Source: Bradyrhizobium sp. WD16
GTDB lineage: Bacteria; Pseudomonadota; Alphaproteobacteria; Rhizobiales; Xanthobacteraceae
DNA: 64,000 nt
Assembly (NCBI RefSeq): GCF_024181725.1
Contig: NZ_CP028908.1
Coordinates: forward strand, 2,294,001-2,358,000
Direction of reading: 5' to 3'
Positions within the stretch are counted from its first letter, which is position 1, and the number at the start of each line of letters is the position of its first letter. The notes beneath the pieces are model-generated. The model did not search any database and was not told where the DNA came from. It saw only the letters and a program-made list of their open reading frames with translations. This document shows positions 8,045 to 16,844 of this stretch, in pieces. Made by a program: the position numbers and the translations under genes.

Positions 8045-8992
8045 TCACCGTGCCGTCGCAGATGCGGCGACGCGCTCGTCGGCGAGCACCGGGGTCACGG
8101 TCTCGATCAGCCGCGCCGCGGCTTCCTTGACGCTCAGCCTGGCGGTGTCGACGCAGGCCGAGGCGCGCGCGTAGAGCGGTTCGCGGCTGGCCAGAATGGT
8201 GCGCAGCTCGGCCATCGCCGAGCGGTCGTCTGCCATCGGCCGCAGGTCGCCCTGGTGGCGAACGCGCGCCATGTGTTCCTCGGGCTCGGCCTTGAGCCAG
8301 ACGGTGTAGAACGACGACAGGATGAGATCGAAGGTGAGCGGCTCGGAGACAATGCCGCCACCTGTGGCGAGCACCACCGGTTTGCGGCGCGCCAGCAACT
8401 GGCCGAGCGCGGCCTGCTCCATGCGCCGAAAGCCTTCCTGGCCGTAGAGCGCGATGATCTCCGCGACCGACAGACCGTTCTGCCGCTCGATCTCCTTGTT
8501 GAGTTCGACGAAGGTCCAGCCGATCCGCTCGGCGAGAATTCTGCCCAAGGTGGATTTGCCGGCGCCGCGCAAACCGATCAGGGCGATGCCGGCAAAGCCG
8601 GGCCGGCGCGACAGGCTGCCGACATGTCCGGTGAGGATCTCCTTGGCCTGGGCGATCTGCAGCGGCGAAGCCTTGCGCATCAGATCGCGGACCACCGCCC
8701 AGTCGGCTGGCACCTCGCTGCCGGGAAGGATGTCCTCGAGCGGCGTGGCCAGTGCCTGGGCGACCCGGCGCAGCAGCACAATGGAGACATTGCCTTTGCC
8801 GCTCTCGAGCTGGGCGATGTAGCGCTCGGAAATTCCGGAGACGCGGGCCAGCACCTTGCGCGACATGCCGCGCAGCCCGCGCATGGTGCGCACCCGCTGC
8901 CCGAGTTGCTGCAGGAAACCCTCTTCGATGGGTCCGGTTTCGGCGCTGGCCGGCACGGCAGGCGCCGGATCTGGAGCAGGGGGGTCGATCAC
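8045..8992 (-). CDS. boxR: BoxR-type benzoyl-CoA-responsive regulator (HTH fused to shikimate-kinase-like domain)
   Basis: Residues about 30-90 form an XRE-type helix-turn-helix (GMSRKVLARVSGISERYIAQ). From about 133 there is a shikimate-kinase-like domain with Walker A GLRGAGKS at 140-147 and TGGGIV. The kinase segment that normally carries the shikimate-binding Asp reads ELNKEIE, so catalysis on shikimate is unlikely and the fold probably serves as a ligand sensor. BoxR and BzdR proteins have this fusion and repress benzoate genes until benzoyl-CoA binds. It diverges from the benzoate-CoA ligase gene across 215 bases, the expected place for its operators. Confidence 0.92.
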   Translation of the reverse strand: MIDPPAPDPAPAVPASAETGPIEEGFLQQLGQRVRTMRGLRGMSRKVLARVSGISERYIAQLESGKGNVSIVLLRRVAQALATPLEDILPGSEVPADWAVVRDLMRKASPLQIAQAKEILTGHVGSLSRRPGFAGIALIGLRGAGKSTLGRILAERIGWTFVELNKEIERQNGLSVAEIIALYGQEGFRRMEQAALGQLLARRKPVVLATGGGIVSEPLTFDLILSSFYTVWLKAEPEEHMARVRHQGDLRPMADDRSAMAELRTILASREPLYARASACVDTARLSVKEAAARLIETVTPVLADERVAASATAR

Positions 8993-9075
8993 GCGAATTC
9001 CGATTGATTCATCGATCTGATGTGAAACATAGTGCCGTAAATCGTTGACAGCAAGGCGTGCTCATGCCTCAATAT

Positions 9076-9087
9076 GAATTATAATTC
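9076..9087. promoter_or_regulatory. 12-bp perfect palindrome in the boxR-ligase divergent promoter region
   Basis: GAATTATAATTC is a perfect palindrome in an otherwise GC-rich divergent intergenic region, 84 bases from the boxR start and 121 from the ligase start. It contains TATAAT on the plus strand (9080-9085) and could be a -10 element or part of an operator. A TTGACA lies at 9045-9050, not at ideal spacing. Confidence 0.35.
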
Positions 9088-9140
9088 TTAATCTAGGAGA
9101 GGGAGCGTCGTGGAGAGCATCCTCAGGACCGCGGTCGCGC

Positions 9141-9155
9141 GCAGTATAATGCATA
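9141..9155 (+). promoter_or_regulatory. Candidate BoxR operator / -10 region upstream of benzoate-CoA ligase
   Basis: The 15-mer GCAGTATAATGCATA matches the 15-mer upstream of boxC at 13 of 15 positions. It embeds a TATAAT -10-like hexamer and a TGCA core; BoxR/BzdR operators are built on TGCA. It ends 52 bases before the ligase start. Shared placement before both box transcription units supports a common operator. Confidence 0.6.
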
Positions 9156-9207
9156 GGCGTCGCCAGGAGCGAAGCCTTGGCGAGAACTCTCTAGCAGGAG
9201 GCCGGTC

Positions 9208-10764
9208 TTGACCGTTTCGAGCACCTACAACGCGGTGACGTATCTCCTCGACCGCAATGTCGCGGCGGGGCGCGGCGACAAGGTCGTCTTCACCGATCCC
9301 ACCGCTGCGGTGACCTATCGCCAACTGCAGAGCCGCACCCGCCGGCTTGCCGGCGCGCTGACGCGCCTCGGCGTGCGTCGCGAGGAACGGGTTGCGATGA
9401 TCATGCTCGACACCGTCGACTTTCCCACGGTGTTTCTCGGCGCCATGCGCGCCGGCGTGGTGCCGGTGCCGCTCAACACGCTGCTCACCGCCGAGACCTA
9501 CGGCTACATCCTGGCGGACTGCCGGGCGCGTGTGCTGGTCGTGTCCAAGGCCTTGCTGCCCGCGGTGGCCGATCGTCTCAAGTTGCTGCCCGATCTGATG
9601 CATGTGGTGGTGACGGGAGATGACGCGCCGACACTCGACAAGCCCAGCCATCGTCTGTCGGATATTCTCGCCGACGCGCCCGACGAGTTCGACACCGTTG
9701 CGACCCATCCGGACGAGCCGGCCTTCTGGCTCTATTCCTCCGGCTCGACCGGAATGCCCAAGGGCGTTCGCCACTGTCATTCCAGCCTGGAGGCCACCGC
9801 CGAAACCTACGGTCGGCAGGTGCTCGGCATCCAGGAAAACGACGTGGCGCTGTCGGCGGCCAAGCTGTTCTTCGCCTATGGGCTCGGCAACGCCCTGACC
9901 TTTCCGATGTCGGTCGGCGCCTCGACCATCCTCAACCCGGAGCGGCCGACGCCGGCGGTGATGTTCGATCTGATCCGGCGCCATCAGCCCAGCGTCTTCT
10001 ATGGTGTGCCGACGCTGTTCGCCGCGATGCTCAACGACGAGGCGTGCAAGGCCGAGCCGCGAGGCAAGCGGCTGCGGGTCTGCGTCTCCGCGGGCGAGGC
10101 GCTGCCTGAACAGGTGGGTGAGAGTTGGAAGCGACGCTTCGGCATCGATATTCTCGACGGTGTCGGCTCGACCGAGCTTCTGCACATCTTCCTCTCCAAT
10201 GCGCCGGGCGATGTTCGTTACGGCACGTCCGGGCGTCCGGTGCCGGGCTATGAAGTGCGTCTCGTCAACGAAGCCGGACAGGACGTTCCCGATGGCGAGG
10301 TCGGCGAATTGGTGGTGCATGCGCCGTCGGCGGGCGACGGCTATTGGAACCAGCGCAGCAAGAGCCGGCAGACTTTCGAGGGGTGCTGGACCCGCACCGG
10401 CGACAAATACATCCGCGACGCCGAGGGTCGTTACACCTACTGCGGACGCGCCGACGACATGTTCAAGGTGTCCGGCATCTGGGTCTCGCCCTTCGAGGTG
10501 GAGAGCGCCCTGATCAGCCACCCCGCGGTGCTCGAGGCGGCCGTGGTCCCCGCCGCCGATGCCGACGGACTTTTCAAGCCCAAGGCCTACGTCGTGCTGA
10601 AATCCGCGGCCGACCTCGCGGACCTGCGCGAGAGCCTGAAAGAGCACGTCAAGCAGAAGGTCGGGCCGTGGAAATATCCGCGCTGGATCGAAGTGGTTGA
10701 TGCACTGCCGAAGACGGCGACCGGCAAGATCCAGCGCTTCAAGCTGCGCGAGGATGCGGCGTGA
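9208..10764 (+). CDS. bclA: Benzoate-CoA ligase
   Basis: This 518-residue acyl-adenylate-forming enzyme activates benzoate to benzoyl-CoA with ATP, the first step of the box pathway, in the cytoplasm. The AMP-binding P-loop reads YSSGSTGMPKG (about residues 175-185). GVGSTELLHIF, the RTGDKY segment and the C-terminal Lys in KTATGKIQRFK follow. The TTG start is supported by a perfect AGGAGG at 9196-9201, six bases upstream. The whole frame resembles benzoate-CoA ligases rather than long-chain ligases, and the context (boxR, boxCBA) fits. A hydrolase gene follows after 118 bases. Confidence 0.93.
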   Translation: MTVSSTYNAVTYLLDRNVAAGRGDKVVFTDPTAAVTYRQLQSRTRRLAGALTRLGVRREERVAMIMLDTVDFPTVFLGAMRAGVVPVPLNTLLTAETYGYILADCRARVLVVSKALLPAVADRLKLLPDLMHVVVTGDDAPTLDKPSHRLSDILADAPDEFDTVATHPDEPAFWLYSSGSTGMPKGVRHCHSSLEATAETYGRQVLGIQENDVALSAAKLFFAYGLGNALTFPMSVGASTILNPERPTPAVMFDLIRRHQPSVFYGVPTLFAAMLNDEACKAEPRGKRLRVCVSAGEALPEQVGESWKRRFGIDILDGVGSTELLHIFLSNAPGDVRYGTSGRPVPGYEVRLVNEAGQDVPDGEVGELVVHAPSAGDGYWNQRSKSRQTFEGCWTRTGDKYIRDAEGRYTYCGRADDMFKVSGIWVSPFEVESALISHPAVLEAAVVPAADADGLFKPKAYVVLKSAADLADLRESLKEHVKQKVGPWKYPRWIEVVDALPKTATGKIQRFKLREDAA

Positions 10765-10882
10765 GGAGCGCGCGTGTTTGAGCCCGCGGCCTGCCGCCAC
10801 ACCGCGAGGAAGTGCCGTGTGCATTGTTGCGCGCGATGCGGTCTCGTCAAAGGATGCGGCTGACGCAGGAGGTCTTCTGAAG

Positions 10883-11701
10883 ATGACTGCACTTCAGTCC
10901 ACCGGCTTTCTCCCCATCGGCGACGGCGAACTCGAATACCGCTTCACCGGCCCCTCGCCGGCGGAGGCGCCGACGCTGGTTCTGCTGCATGAGGGGCTCG
11001 GGTCGGCGGCGCTGTGGGGCGAATTGCCGCAGCGCCTCGCCGCCGCGACCGGCGCCGGCGTCTTCACCTATTCTCGCGCTGGCTATGGCGGCTCAAGCCC
11101 GGTCACGCTGCCGCGGCCGCTCGATTACATGCAGCGCGAAGCCATTGAGGTGCTGCCCAGGGTGCTCGATGCCATCGGCTTCCGCCGCGGGCTGCTGATC
11201 GGTCATTCCGACGGCGCCTCGATCGCGGCGATCTATGCCGGAAGCGTCCAGGATCATCGCGTGCGCGGCATCGCGCTGATCGCTCCGCATTTCATCGTCG
11301 AAGACGTCTCGATCGCCTCGATCGCGAGGATCAAGCAGGATTACGAGGGCACCGAACTGCGGGTCAAGCTCGCGCGCTGGCATCGCGATGTCGACAATGC
11401 CTTCTATGGCTGGAACGGCGCCTGGCTCGATCCGGCATTCCGCGCCTGGGATATATCCGACGTGCTTGCCTATATCCGCGTGCCGGTTGCCGTCATCCAG
11501 GGCGCGCAGGATCAGTATGGTACGCTGCGCCAGGTCGAGATCGCACAAGAAGAGTGCTACTGCCCGGTCGACGTCAGCGTGATTCCCGGCGCCGCCCATG
11601 CCCCACACCGCGAGGCCGCCGAGGTGACGCTGTCGACGCTGGCCGATTTCGCCAACCGCCTCCTGCGCCTGCACGGTGAGGGCGCGGTCCGGGCGGCGTG
11701 A
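10883..11701 (+). CDS. Alpha/beta-fold hydrolase of the benzoate cluster
   Basis: The 272-residue protein has the canonical order: HEGLGS oxyanion-hole region (about residues 34-39), nucleophile elbow GHSDG with Ser near residue 109, GAQDQYG with the acid, and the catalytic His in GAAHAPHRE near the end. It has no signal peptide. ATG at 10883 is preceded by AGGAGG at 10867-10872, and the sequence upstream of it does not look coding. Such hydrolases recur in box clusters; a role in removing a dead-end thioester or opening a ring product is possible, but the substrate is not known. Its stop overlaps the next start (GTGA), indicating translational coupling. Confidence 0.85.
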   Translation: MTALQSTGFLPIGDGELEYRFTGPSPAEAPTLVLLHEGLGSAALWGELPQRLAAATGAGVFTYSRAGYGGSSPVTLPRPLDYMQREAIEVLPRVLDAIGFRRGLLIGHSDGASIAAIYAGSVQDHRVRGIALIAPHFIVEDVSIASIARIKQDYEGTELRVKLARWHRDVDNAFYGWNGAWLDPAFRAWDISDVLAYIRVPVAVIQGAQDQYGTLRQVEIAQEECYCPVDVSVIPGAAHAPHREAAEVTLSTLADFANRLLRLHGEGAVRAA

Positions 11702-12171
11702 CCGCGGTCGCGACCATTGCCCGGCCGCGCTGGGCTTATGTCCCTGGCGAGGGCGGTGGCGTCGATCGCGAGGCCATGGCGTGCGGCCTGGCGCTGCTAT
11801 CGCCGAGCTACGCGGACCGCGTTCCGGCGGACGATGCGGCGGTGGGTTACGGCATCGCGCTCAACGACGAGGGCTTCTTCTGGGAGGCGCACGAGGTGCT
11901 CGAGGCCGTGTGGCGGGCGGCGCCGCCGGCCGGCCTTGATCGCCTCGTGTTGCGCGGCTGCATCCAGATTGCCAACGCCAATCTCAAGCGCCGTATGAGC
12001 CGCCCGGCCGCGGCGGCGCGGCTGATGGCCGAGGCGGCTGCGGATTTCGCCGAACTGGGCCGCCGTGGTCCGGCACCGACGGACAGTTTCGCCGGCCGGA
12101 TCGACTTGACGCGGATCGCCGCCGGTTTTGGCCGACCCGGTCCCATCTTGATCGAACCGGCATTGACATGA
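11698..12171 (+). CDS. DUF309 domain protein
   Basis: A 157-residue protein with the DUF309 signature GFFWEAHEVLEAVW (about residues 59-72) and the downstream LRGCIQIANANLKRR helix. The HEVLE motif is conserved in the family, whose function is unknown. The GTG start overlaps the stop of the hydrolase gene by two bases, so it is translated from the same mRNA. A position between the ligase-hydrolase pair and boxC is suggestive of a benzoate-related role but does not prove one. Confidence 0.85.
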   Translation: MTAVATIARPRWAYVPGEGGGVDREAMACGLALLSPSYADRVPADDAAVGYGIALNDEGFFWEAHEVLEAVWRAAPPAGLDRLVLRGCIQIANANLKRRMSRPAAAARLMAEAAADFAELGRRGPAPTDSFAGRIDLTRIAAGFGRPGPILIEPALT

Positions 12172-12178
12172 ACCAAAC

Positions 12179-12193
12179 TGCATGATTCCTGCA
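12179..12193 (+). promoter_or_regulatory. TGCA pair upstream of boxC, possible secondary BoxR site
   Basis: TGCA-N7-TGCA (TGCATGATTCCTGCA) lies 28 bases upstream of the better-matching 15-mer, just after the DUF309 stop. TGCA repeats are the recognition core described for BzdR/BoxR regulators. The 7-base spacing differs from the 6-base spacing at 12220-12233. Confidence 0.4.
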
Positions 12194-12220
12194 CTTTAGC
12201 GCTGGACATGCCGATAACAT

Positions 12221-12235
12221 GCATTATTATGCATA
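12221..12235 (+). promoter_or_regulatory. Candidate BoxR operator upstream of boxC
   Basis: GCATTATTATGCATA, preceded by T, gives TGCA-N6-TGCA and matches the 15-mer upstream of the ligase at 13 of 15 positions. It ends 78 bases before the boxC start. It points to a separate, co-regulated promoter for boxCBA rather than simple read-through from the ligase unit. Confidence 0.6.
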
Positions 12236-12313
12236 TTCAGCGGCGGGGCGAGGTCCTTGCCGACGATCGGTCGGACATCGGCGTTGCGCCGAGACCAGAG
12301 CAAGGGTGGATTC

Positions 12314-14002
12314 ATGGCAGGTGAGGAGCGCAGGCTCGCCAACGGGGCGACCTTCATCGACTTCCAGACCGATCCGTCGCGCTACCGCCATTGGCAGCTC
12401 GCGGTCGATGGCGAGATCGCCACGCTTACGCTCGACGTCGACGAGAATGGCGGAATGTTCGAGGGCTACCAGCTCAAGCTCAATTCCTACGACCTCGGCG
12501 TCGATATTGAACTCGCCGACGCCGTGCAGCGGCTGCGCTTCGAATATCCTGAGGTCAAGGCGGTGATCCTGCGGTCCGGCAAGAACCGGGTGTTCTGCGC
12601 CGGCGCCAATATCCGCATGCTGGCCGGGGCGAGCCACGCCCACAAGGTCAACTTCTGCAAATTCACCAATGAGACGCGCAACGGCATTGAGGATTCCAGC
12701 GAGAATTCCGGCCAGCGCTTCATCTGCGTCATCAACGGCACCGCTGCGGGCGGCGGCTACGAGCTCGCGCTCGCGGCCGATCACATCGTGCTGGCCGACG
12801 ACGGCTCGGCGGCGGTCGCCTTGCCGGAAGTGCCGTTGCTCGCGGTGCTGCCCGGCACCGGCGGTCTCACCCGCGTCGTCGACAAGCGCAAGGTGCGCCG
12901 TGACCACGCCGACTACTTCTGCACCATCGAGGAAGGCATCAAGGGCAAGCGGGCGGTGCAGTGGCGCCTCGTCGACGAGATCGCGCCCAATTCGAAGATC
13001 GATGCCAAGGTGGTGGAGCGGGCGAACGCCTTCGCCGCGAGCTCAAAGCGCCAGGGCAAAGGTCCTGGCGTGGCGCTGGCTCCGCTGGCACGTCGGATCG
13101 ACGAGAGCGGCGTCCACTACGGCTTCGTCGATGTCGAGATCGATCGTGCCGCGCGCATCGCCACGATTTCGATCGCGGCGCCGATCGTGTCGCCGCCGGC
13201 CGATGCCGACGCCATGGTGGCGCAGGGCGCCTCCTTCTGGCCGTTGCAGCTCGCCCGCGAGCTCGATGACGCCATCCTGCATCTGCGCATCAACGAACTC
13301 GACACCGCGATGCTGGTGTTCAAGTCCCACGGCGACCGCGACCTGGTGCTGGCGTATGATGCCTTCCTCGAGGCCCATCGCGACCACTGGCTCGCCAGCG
13401 AGATCCGCCATTTCTGGAAGCGGGTTCTCAAGCGCGTCGACGTCACCTCGCGCACGCTGGTGACGCTGGTCGAGCCCGGCTCCTGCTTCGTCGGGACCCT
13501 CGCCGAACTCGTTTTCGCCGCCGACCGCTCCTACATGCTGATCGGCGAGAAACAGGGCGACAACCGCCCGCCCGCCGAGCTGGTGCTGACCGCAGCGAAT
13601 TTCGGCGCCTATCCCATGAGCCATGGCCTGACACGCCTTGCCTCGCGTTTCCAGGCCGATCCGACCGATCTCGAGACGGCGCGGGCGCGCATCGGCGAGC
13701 CGCTCGACGCAGAAGCCGCCGAAGGGCTCGGTCTCATCACCTTCGCGCTCGATGACATCGACTGGAACGACGAGGTGCGCGTCTTCATGGAGGAGCGCGC
13801 CAGCTTCTCGCCCGACAGTCTCACCGGCATGGAAGCCAATCTGCGCTTCGTCGGGCCGGAGACCATGGAATCGAAGATCTTCGCCCGTCTCACCGCCTGG
13901 CAGAACTGGATCTTTCAGCGGCCCAACGCGGTCGGCCAGCACGGCGCGCTGCGCCGCTACGGCACCGGCGAGCGCGCGCAATTCGACATGACGCGGGTCT
14001 GA
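12314..14002 (+). CDS. boxC: 2,3-epoxybenzoyl-CoA dihydrolase (benzoyl-CoA-dihydrodiol lyase)
   Basis: A 562-residue protein of the BoxC family: an enlarged crotonase with two enoyl-CoA-hydratase-like halves. The N-terminal half shows FCAGANIRML (CoA/oxyanion region), GTAAGGGYELALAAD and the LPEVPLLAVLPGTGGLTRV helix; the C-terminal half begins around VDVEIDRAARIATISI. It opens the ring of 2,3-epoxybenzoyl-CoA with two waters to give 3,4-dehydroadipyl-CoA semialdehyde and formate. ATG at 12314 has AGGGTGGA upstream and matches the family N-terminus. It heads the boxC-boxB-boxA operon. Confidence 0.95.
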   Translation: MAGEERRLANGATFIDFQTDPSRYRHWQLAVDGEIATLTLDVDENGGMFEGYQLKLNSYDLGVDIELADAVQRLRFEYPEVKAVILRSGKNRVFCAGANIRMLAGASHAHKVNFCKFTNETRNGIEDSSENSGQRFICVINGTAAGGGYELALAADHIVLADDGSAAVALPEVPLLAVLPGTGGLTRVVDKRKVRRDHADYFCTIEEGIKGKRAVQWRLVDEIAPNSKIDAKVVERANAFAASSKRQGKGPGVALAPLARRIDESGVHYGFVDVEIDRAARIATISIAAPIVSPPADADAMVAQGASFWPLQLARELDDAILHLRINELDTAMLVFKSHGDRDLVLAYDAFLEAHRDHWLASEIRHFWKRVLKRVDVTSRTLVTLVEPGSCFVGTLAELVFAADRSYMLIGEKQGDNRPPAELVLTAANFGAYPMSHGLTRLASRFQADPTDLETARARIGEPLDAEAAEGLGLITFALDDIDWNDEVRVFMEERASFSPDSLTGMEANLRFVGPETMESKIFARLTAWQNWIFQRPNAVGQHGALRRYGTGERAQFDMTRV

Positions 14003-14064
14003 CCGCGAAAGGGCGTGCCGGGTCAACCGGCGCTCCGGAGGAAACGCGAGAAAGGGAGTTGGCC

Positions 14065-15510
14065 ATGTCCATCATCAATGTCGACTACACCACCAAGATC
14101 CCCAATAACGTCAATCTCGCCGAGGACCGTCAGGTGCTCAAGGCGCTCGAGGGCTGGCATCCGGGCTATCTCGACTGGTGGAGCGACATGGGGCCGGAGG
14201 GCTTCCAGGAATCGCTGGTCTATCTGCGCACCGCGGTGAGCGTCGATCCCAAGGGCTGGGCGAAATTCGACTACGTGCGCATGCCGGAATATCGCTGGGG
14301 CGTGCTGCTGGCGCCGCAGGAAGAAGGCCGCCTCGTCAACTTCGGGCAGCACAAGGGCGAGAAGGCCTGGCAGGAGGTGCCCGGCGAATATCGCGCCATG
14401 CTGCGTCGCCTGGTGGTGATCCAGGGTGATACCGAACCGGCGTCAGTGGAGCAGCAGCGCTATCTCGGCAAGACTGCACCCTCGCTTTACGACATGCGCA
14501 ACCTGTTCCAGGTCAATGTCGAGGAGGGCCGCCACCTCTGGGCCATGGTCTACCTGCTGCAGAAATATTTCGGCCGCGACGGTCGCGAGGAGGCCGACGA
14601 ACTGCTGCGCCGCCGCTCCGGCGATGCCGACGCGCCGCGCATGCTCGGCGCCTTCAACGAGGCGACGCCGGACTGGCTGTCCTTTTTCATGTTCACTTTC
14701 TTCACCGATCGCGACGGCAAGATGCAGCTCGAAAGCCTGGCGCAGTCCGGCTTCGATCCGCTGTCGCGCACCTGCCGCTTCATGCTGACCGAGGAAGCGC
14801 ATCATATGTTCGTCGGCGAGACCGGCATCGGGCGTGTGCTGCAACGGACCTGCGAGGCGATGAAGAAGGCCGGCATCGATGATCCCGCCGACATCGAACG
14901 GGTGCGCGCGCTCGGCGTCATCGACCTGCCGACGATCCAGAAGAAGCTGAACCTGCATTACTCGCTGTCGCTCGATCTGTTCGGCTCGGAGGTCTCGACC
15001 AACGCCGCCAACTTCTACAACGCCGGTCTCAAGGGCCGCTTCCAGGAAACCAAGATCGACGATGATCACCGTCTCACCGGCGACATCTACAAGGTGCTCA
15101 AACTGGTCGAGGGCGAAATCCGCCTCGTCGACGAGCCGGCGCTCACGGCGCTCAATATGCGGCTGCGCGACGACTACACGACCGATTGCGCCAAGGGCGT
15201 CGAGCGCTGGAACAAGGTCATCGAGAAGGCCGGGGTCGATTTCCGCCTCGATCTGCCGCACACCGCCTTCCATCGTCAGATCGGTGAATTCGCCAATGTC
15301 GAAGCGACGCCGAAGGGCGTGCTGCTGAGCGGCGCCGAATGGGCCAAAGTCCGCGACGATTATCTGCCCTCGGCAGCCGACGGCGATTTCATCGCCTCGC
15401 TGATGCAGCCGGTGTCCGCGCCGGGCGAATATGCGCCCTGGATCGCGGCGCCCAAGGTCGGCATCGACAACAAGCCCGGCGACTTCGAATACGTGAAAAT
15501 CGCCGCGTAA
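14065..15510 (+). CDS. boxB: Benzoyl-CoA 2,3-epoxidase, oxygenase component
   Basis: This 481-residue class I di-iron protein carries the two carboxylate-His motifs: VEEGRHLW (Glu153/154, His157) and LTEEAHHMF (Glu243/244, His246/247). With BoxA it epoxidises benzoyl-CoA at C2-C3 using O2 and NADPH. I place the start at ATG 14065, six bases after GGGAG, rather than at the in-frame TTG two codons earlier. The length is typical. boxC lies 62 bases upstream and boxA 9 bases downstream. Confidence 0.95.
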   Translation: MSIINVDYTTKIPNNVNLAEDRQVLKALEGWHPGYLDWWSDMGPEGFQESLVYLRTAVSVDPKGWAKFDYVRMPEYRWGVLLAPQEEGRLVNFGQHKGEKAWQEVPGEYRAMLRRLVVIQGDTEPASVEQQRYLGKTAPSLYDMRNLFQVNVEEGRHLWAMVYLLQKYFGRDGREEADELLRRRSGDADAPRMLGAFNEATPDWLSFFMFTFFTDRDGKMQLESLAQSGFDPLSRTCRFMLTEEAHHMFVGETGIGRVLQRTCEAMKKAGIDDPADIERVRALGVIDLPTIQKKLNLHYSLSLDLFGSEVSTNAANFYNAGLKGRFQETKIDDDHRLTGDIYKVLKLVEGEIRLVDEPALTALNMRLRDDYTTDCAKGVERWNKVIEKAGVDFRLDLPHTAFHRQIGEFANVEATPKGVLLSGAEWAKVRDDYLPSAADGDFIASLMQPVSAPGEYAPWIAAPKVGIDNKPGDFEYVKIAA

Positions 15511-15519
15511 GCCGCCACC

Positions 15520-16716
15520 ATGCATGTCGAAGGCCTCCTCAAGCAGCACGTGATCGATCCGGAGATCTGCATCCGCTGCAACACCTGCGAGGAAACCTGT
15601 CCGATCGATGCGATCACCCACGACGACAACAACTATGTCGTCGACGCATTGATCTGCAATTACTGCATGGACTGCATTTCCCCTTGTCCCACCGGGGCCA
15701 TCGACAACTGGCGCGTGGTGCGCGAGGCCTATTCGCTCGCCGACCAGTTCTCCTGGAGCGAGTTGCCGGCGCAGCAGGAAGTGGAGGTGGTTGAAGGCGG
15801 CTCGGCTATCGAAGCGCTGGAGGACGAGGTCGGTGCGCTGCTCGCCGAGGCGCGCAAGGGTCTCGGCGGCAAGGCGGTTGCACCGCATTCGGCCAGCAAG
15901 CCGACCGTCAATCTCTACAATCGCGGCAAGCCGGCCACCGCTACCATCGCCGGTAATCGGCGCCTGACCGATGCCGCTGCCGATTCGGACGTCCGCCATG
16001 TCATCCTCGATTTCGGCGACCAGCCTTTTCCGGTGCTCGAAGGCCAGAGCATCGGCATCATCCCGCCCGGCGTCGACGCCGCGGGTAAGCCGCATGCGCC
16101 GCGACTCTATTCAGTTGCCAGTCCCCGCGATGGCGAGAAGCCGAATTCGAACAATCTGGCATTGACCATCAAGCGAGAGCCCGGCGGGATCTGCTCCAAT
16201 TATCTCTGCGATCTGCCGCGCGGCGCCAAGGTCGAGGTCACCGGACCGTTCGGCGCCACCTTCCTGATGCCGAATGATCCAGCCGCCAACATCGTCATGA
16301 TCTGTACCGGAACGGGCTCAGCGCCATTCCGCGGCTTCACCGAGCGACGCCGGCGCGCCATGCCCGATGCGCCGGGGCATCTGTTGCTGTTCTTCGGCGC
16401 CCGGCGGCCGCAGGAATTGCCCTATTTCGGCCCCCTGCAGAAGGTGCCGGAGAAACTCCTGACCCGGCACTTCTGTTACTCGCGGGTGCCTGGCGAGCCG
16501 CGCAGCTATGTGCAGGATCGGATCCGCAGCGAGGGCGCAGGCGTCACCGAACTGCTCCAGGACGCCAATACCCATGTCTATATCTGCGGCTTGCGCGGCA
16601 TGGAGACCGGGGTCGACGAGGCTTTCGCCGACATCTGCCGGTTCGCGGCGATCGACTGGGCGGTCCTCAAATCCGAAATGCGCGACAACGGGCGCTATCA
16701 CGTCGAGACATATTGA
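15520..16716 (+). CDS. boxA: Benzoyl-CoA 2,3-epoxidase, reductase component
   Basis: The 398-residue protein starts with a two-[4Fe-4S] ferredoxin domain (Cys 17, 20, 23, 27 and 46, 49, 52, 56), followed after a linker by a ferredoxin-NADP reductase module with RLYSVASPR (FAD), GICSNYLC and [12 protein letters not shown] (NADPH). It passes electrons from NADPH to BoxB. The ribosome binding site is weak and the gene begins 9 bases after boxB, so translational coupling is likely. This N-terminus is somewhat short for the family but contains all cluster ligands. Confidence 0.94.
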   Translation: MHVEGLLKQHVIDPEICIRCNTCEETCPIDAITHDDNNYVVDALICNYCMDCISPCPTGAIDNWRVVREAYSLADQFSWSELPAQQEVEVVEGGSAIEALEDEVGALLAEARKGLGGKAVAPHSASKPTVNLYNRGKPATATIAGNRRLTDAAADSDVRHVILDFGDQPFPVLEGQSIGIIPPGVDAAGKPHAPRLYSVASPRDGEKPNSNNLALTIKREPGGICSNYLCDLPRGAKVEVTGPFGATFLMPNDPAANIVMICTGTGSAPFRGFTERRRRAMPDAPGHLLLFFGARRPQELPYFGPLQKVPEKLLTRHFCYSRVPGEPRSYVQDRIRSEGAGVTELLQDANTHVYICGLRGMETGVDEAFADICRFAAIDWAVLKSEMRDNGRYHVETY

Positions 16717-16737
16717 GGGCTTGAGGCCGGCTCTCCG

Positions 16738-16778
16738 GTGACGGCGAGAGGGATTCCGGCCCCTCTCCGCCGCGTCAC
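16738..16778. terminator. Strong GC-rich hairpin between boxA and the convergent SDR gene
   Basis: GTGACGGCGAGAGG pairs, with a small bulge, to CCTCTCCGCCGCGTCAC around a short loop. No T-run follows on either strand, so it is not a classical intrinsic terminator. Its place between convergent genes suggests a transcript-end or mRNA-stabilising hairpin. Confidence 0.5.
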
Positions 16779-16844
16779 GCTGAGGTGCGCGCGAGCTGCG
16801 CCTATCTCAGGATGCCATGGATAACGGCTGTCACAGCTTCGCCT

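Noticed and set aside
14443-16095. Antisense frame of about 550 codons over boxB and boxA
   Set aside because: It spans the end of boxB and the start of boxA, whose catalytic motifs are intact on the plus strand; no recognisable motifs on the minus strand.
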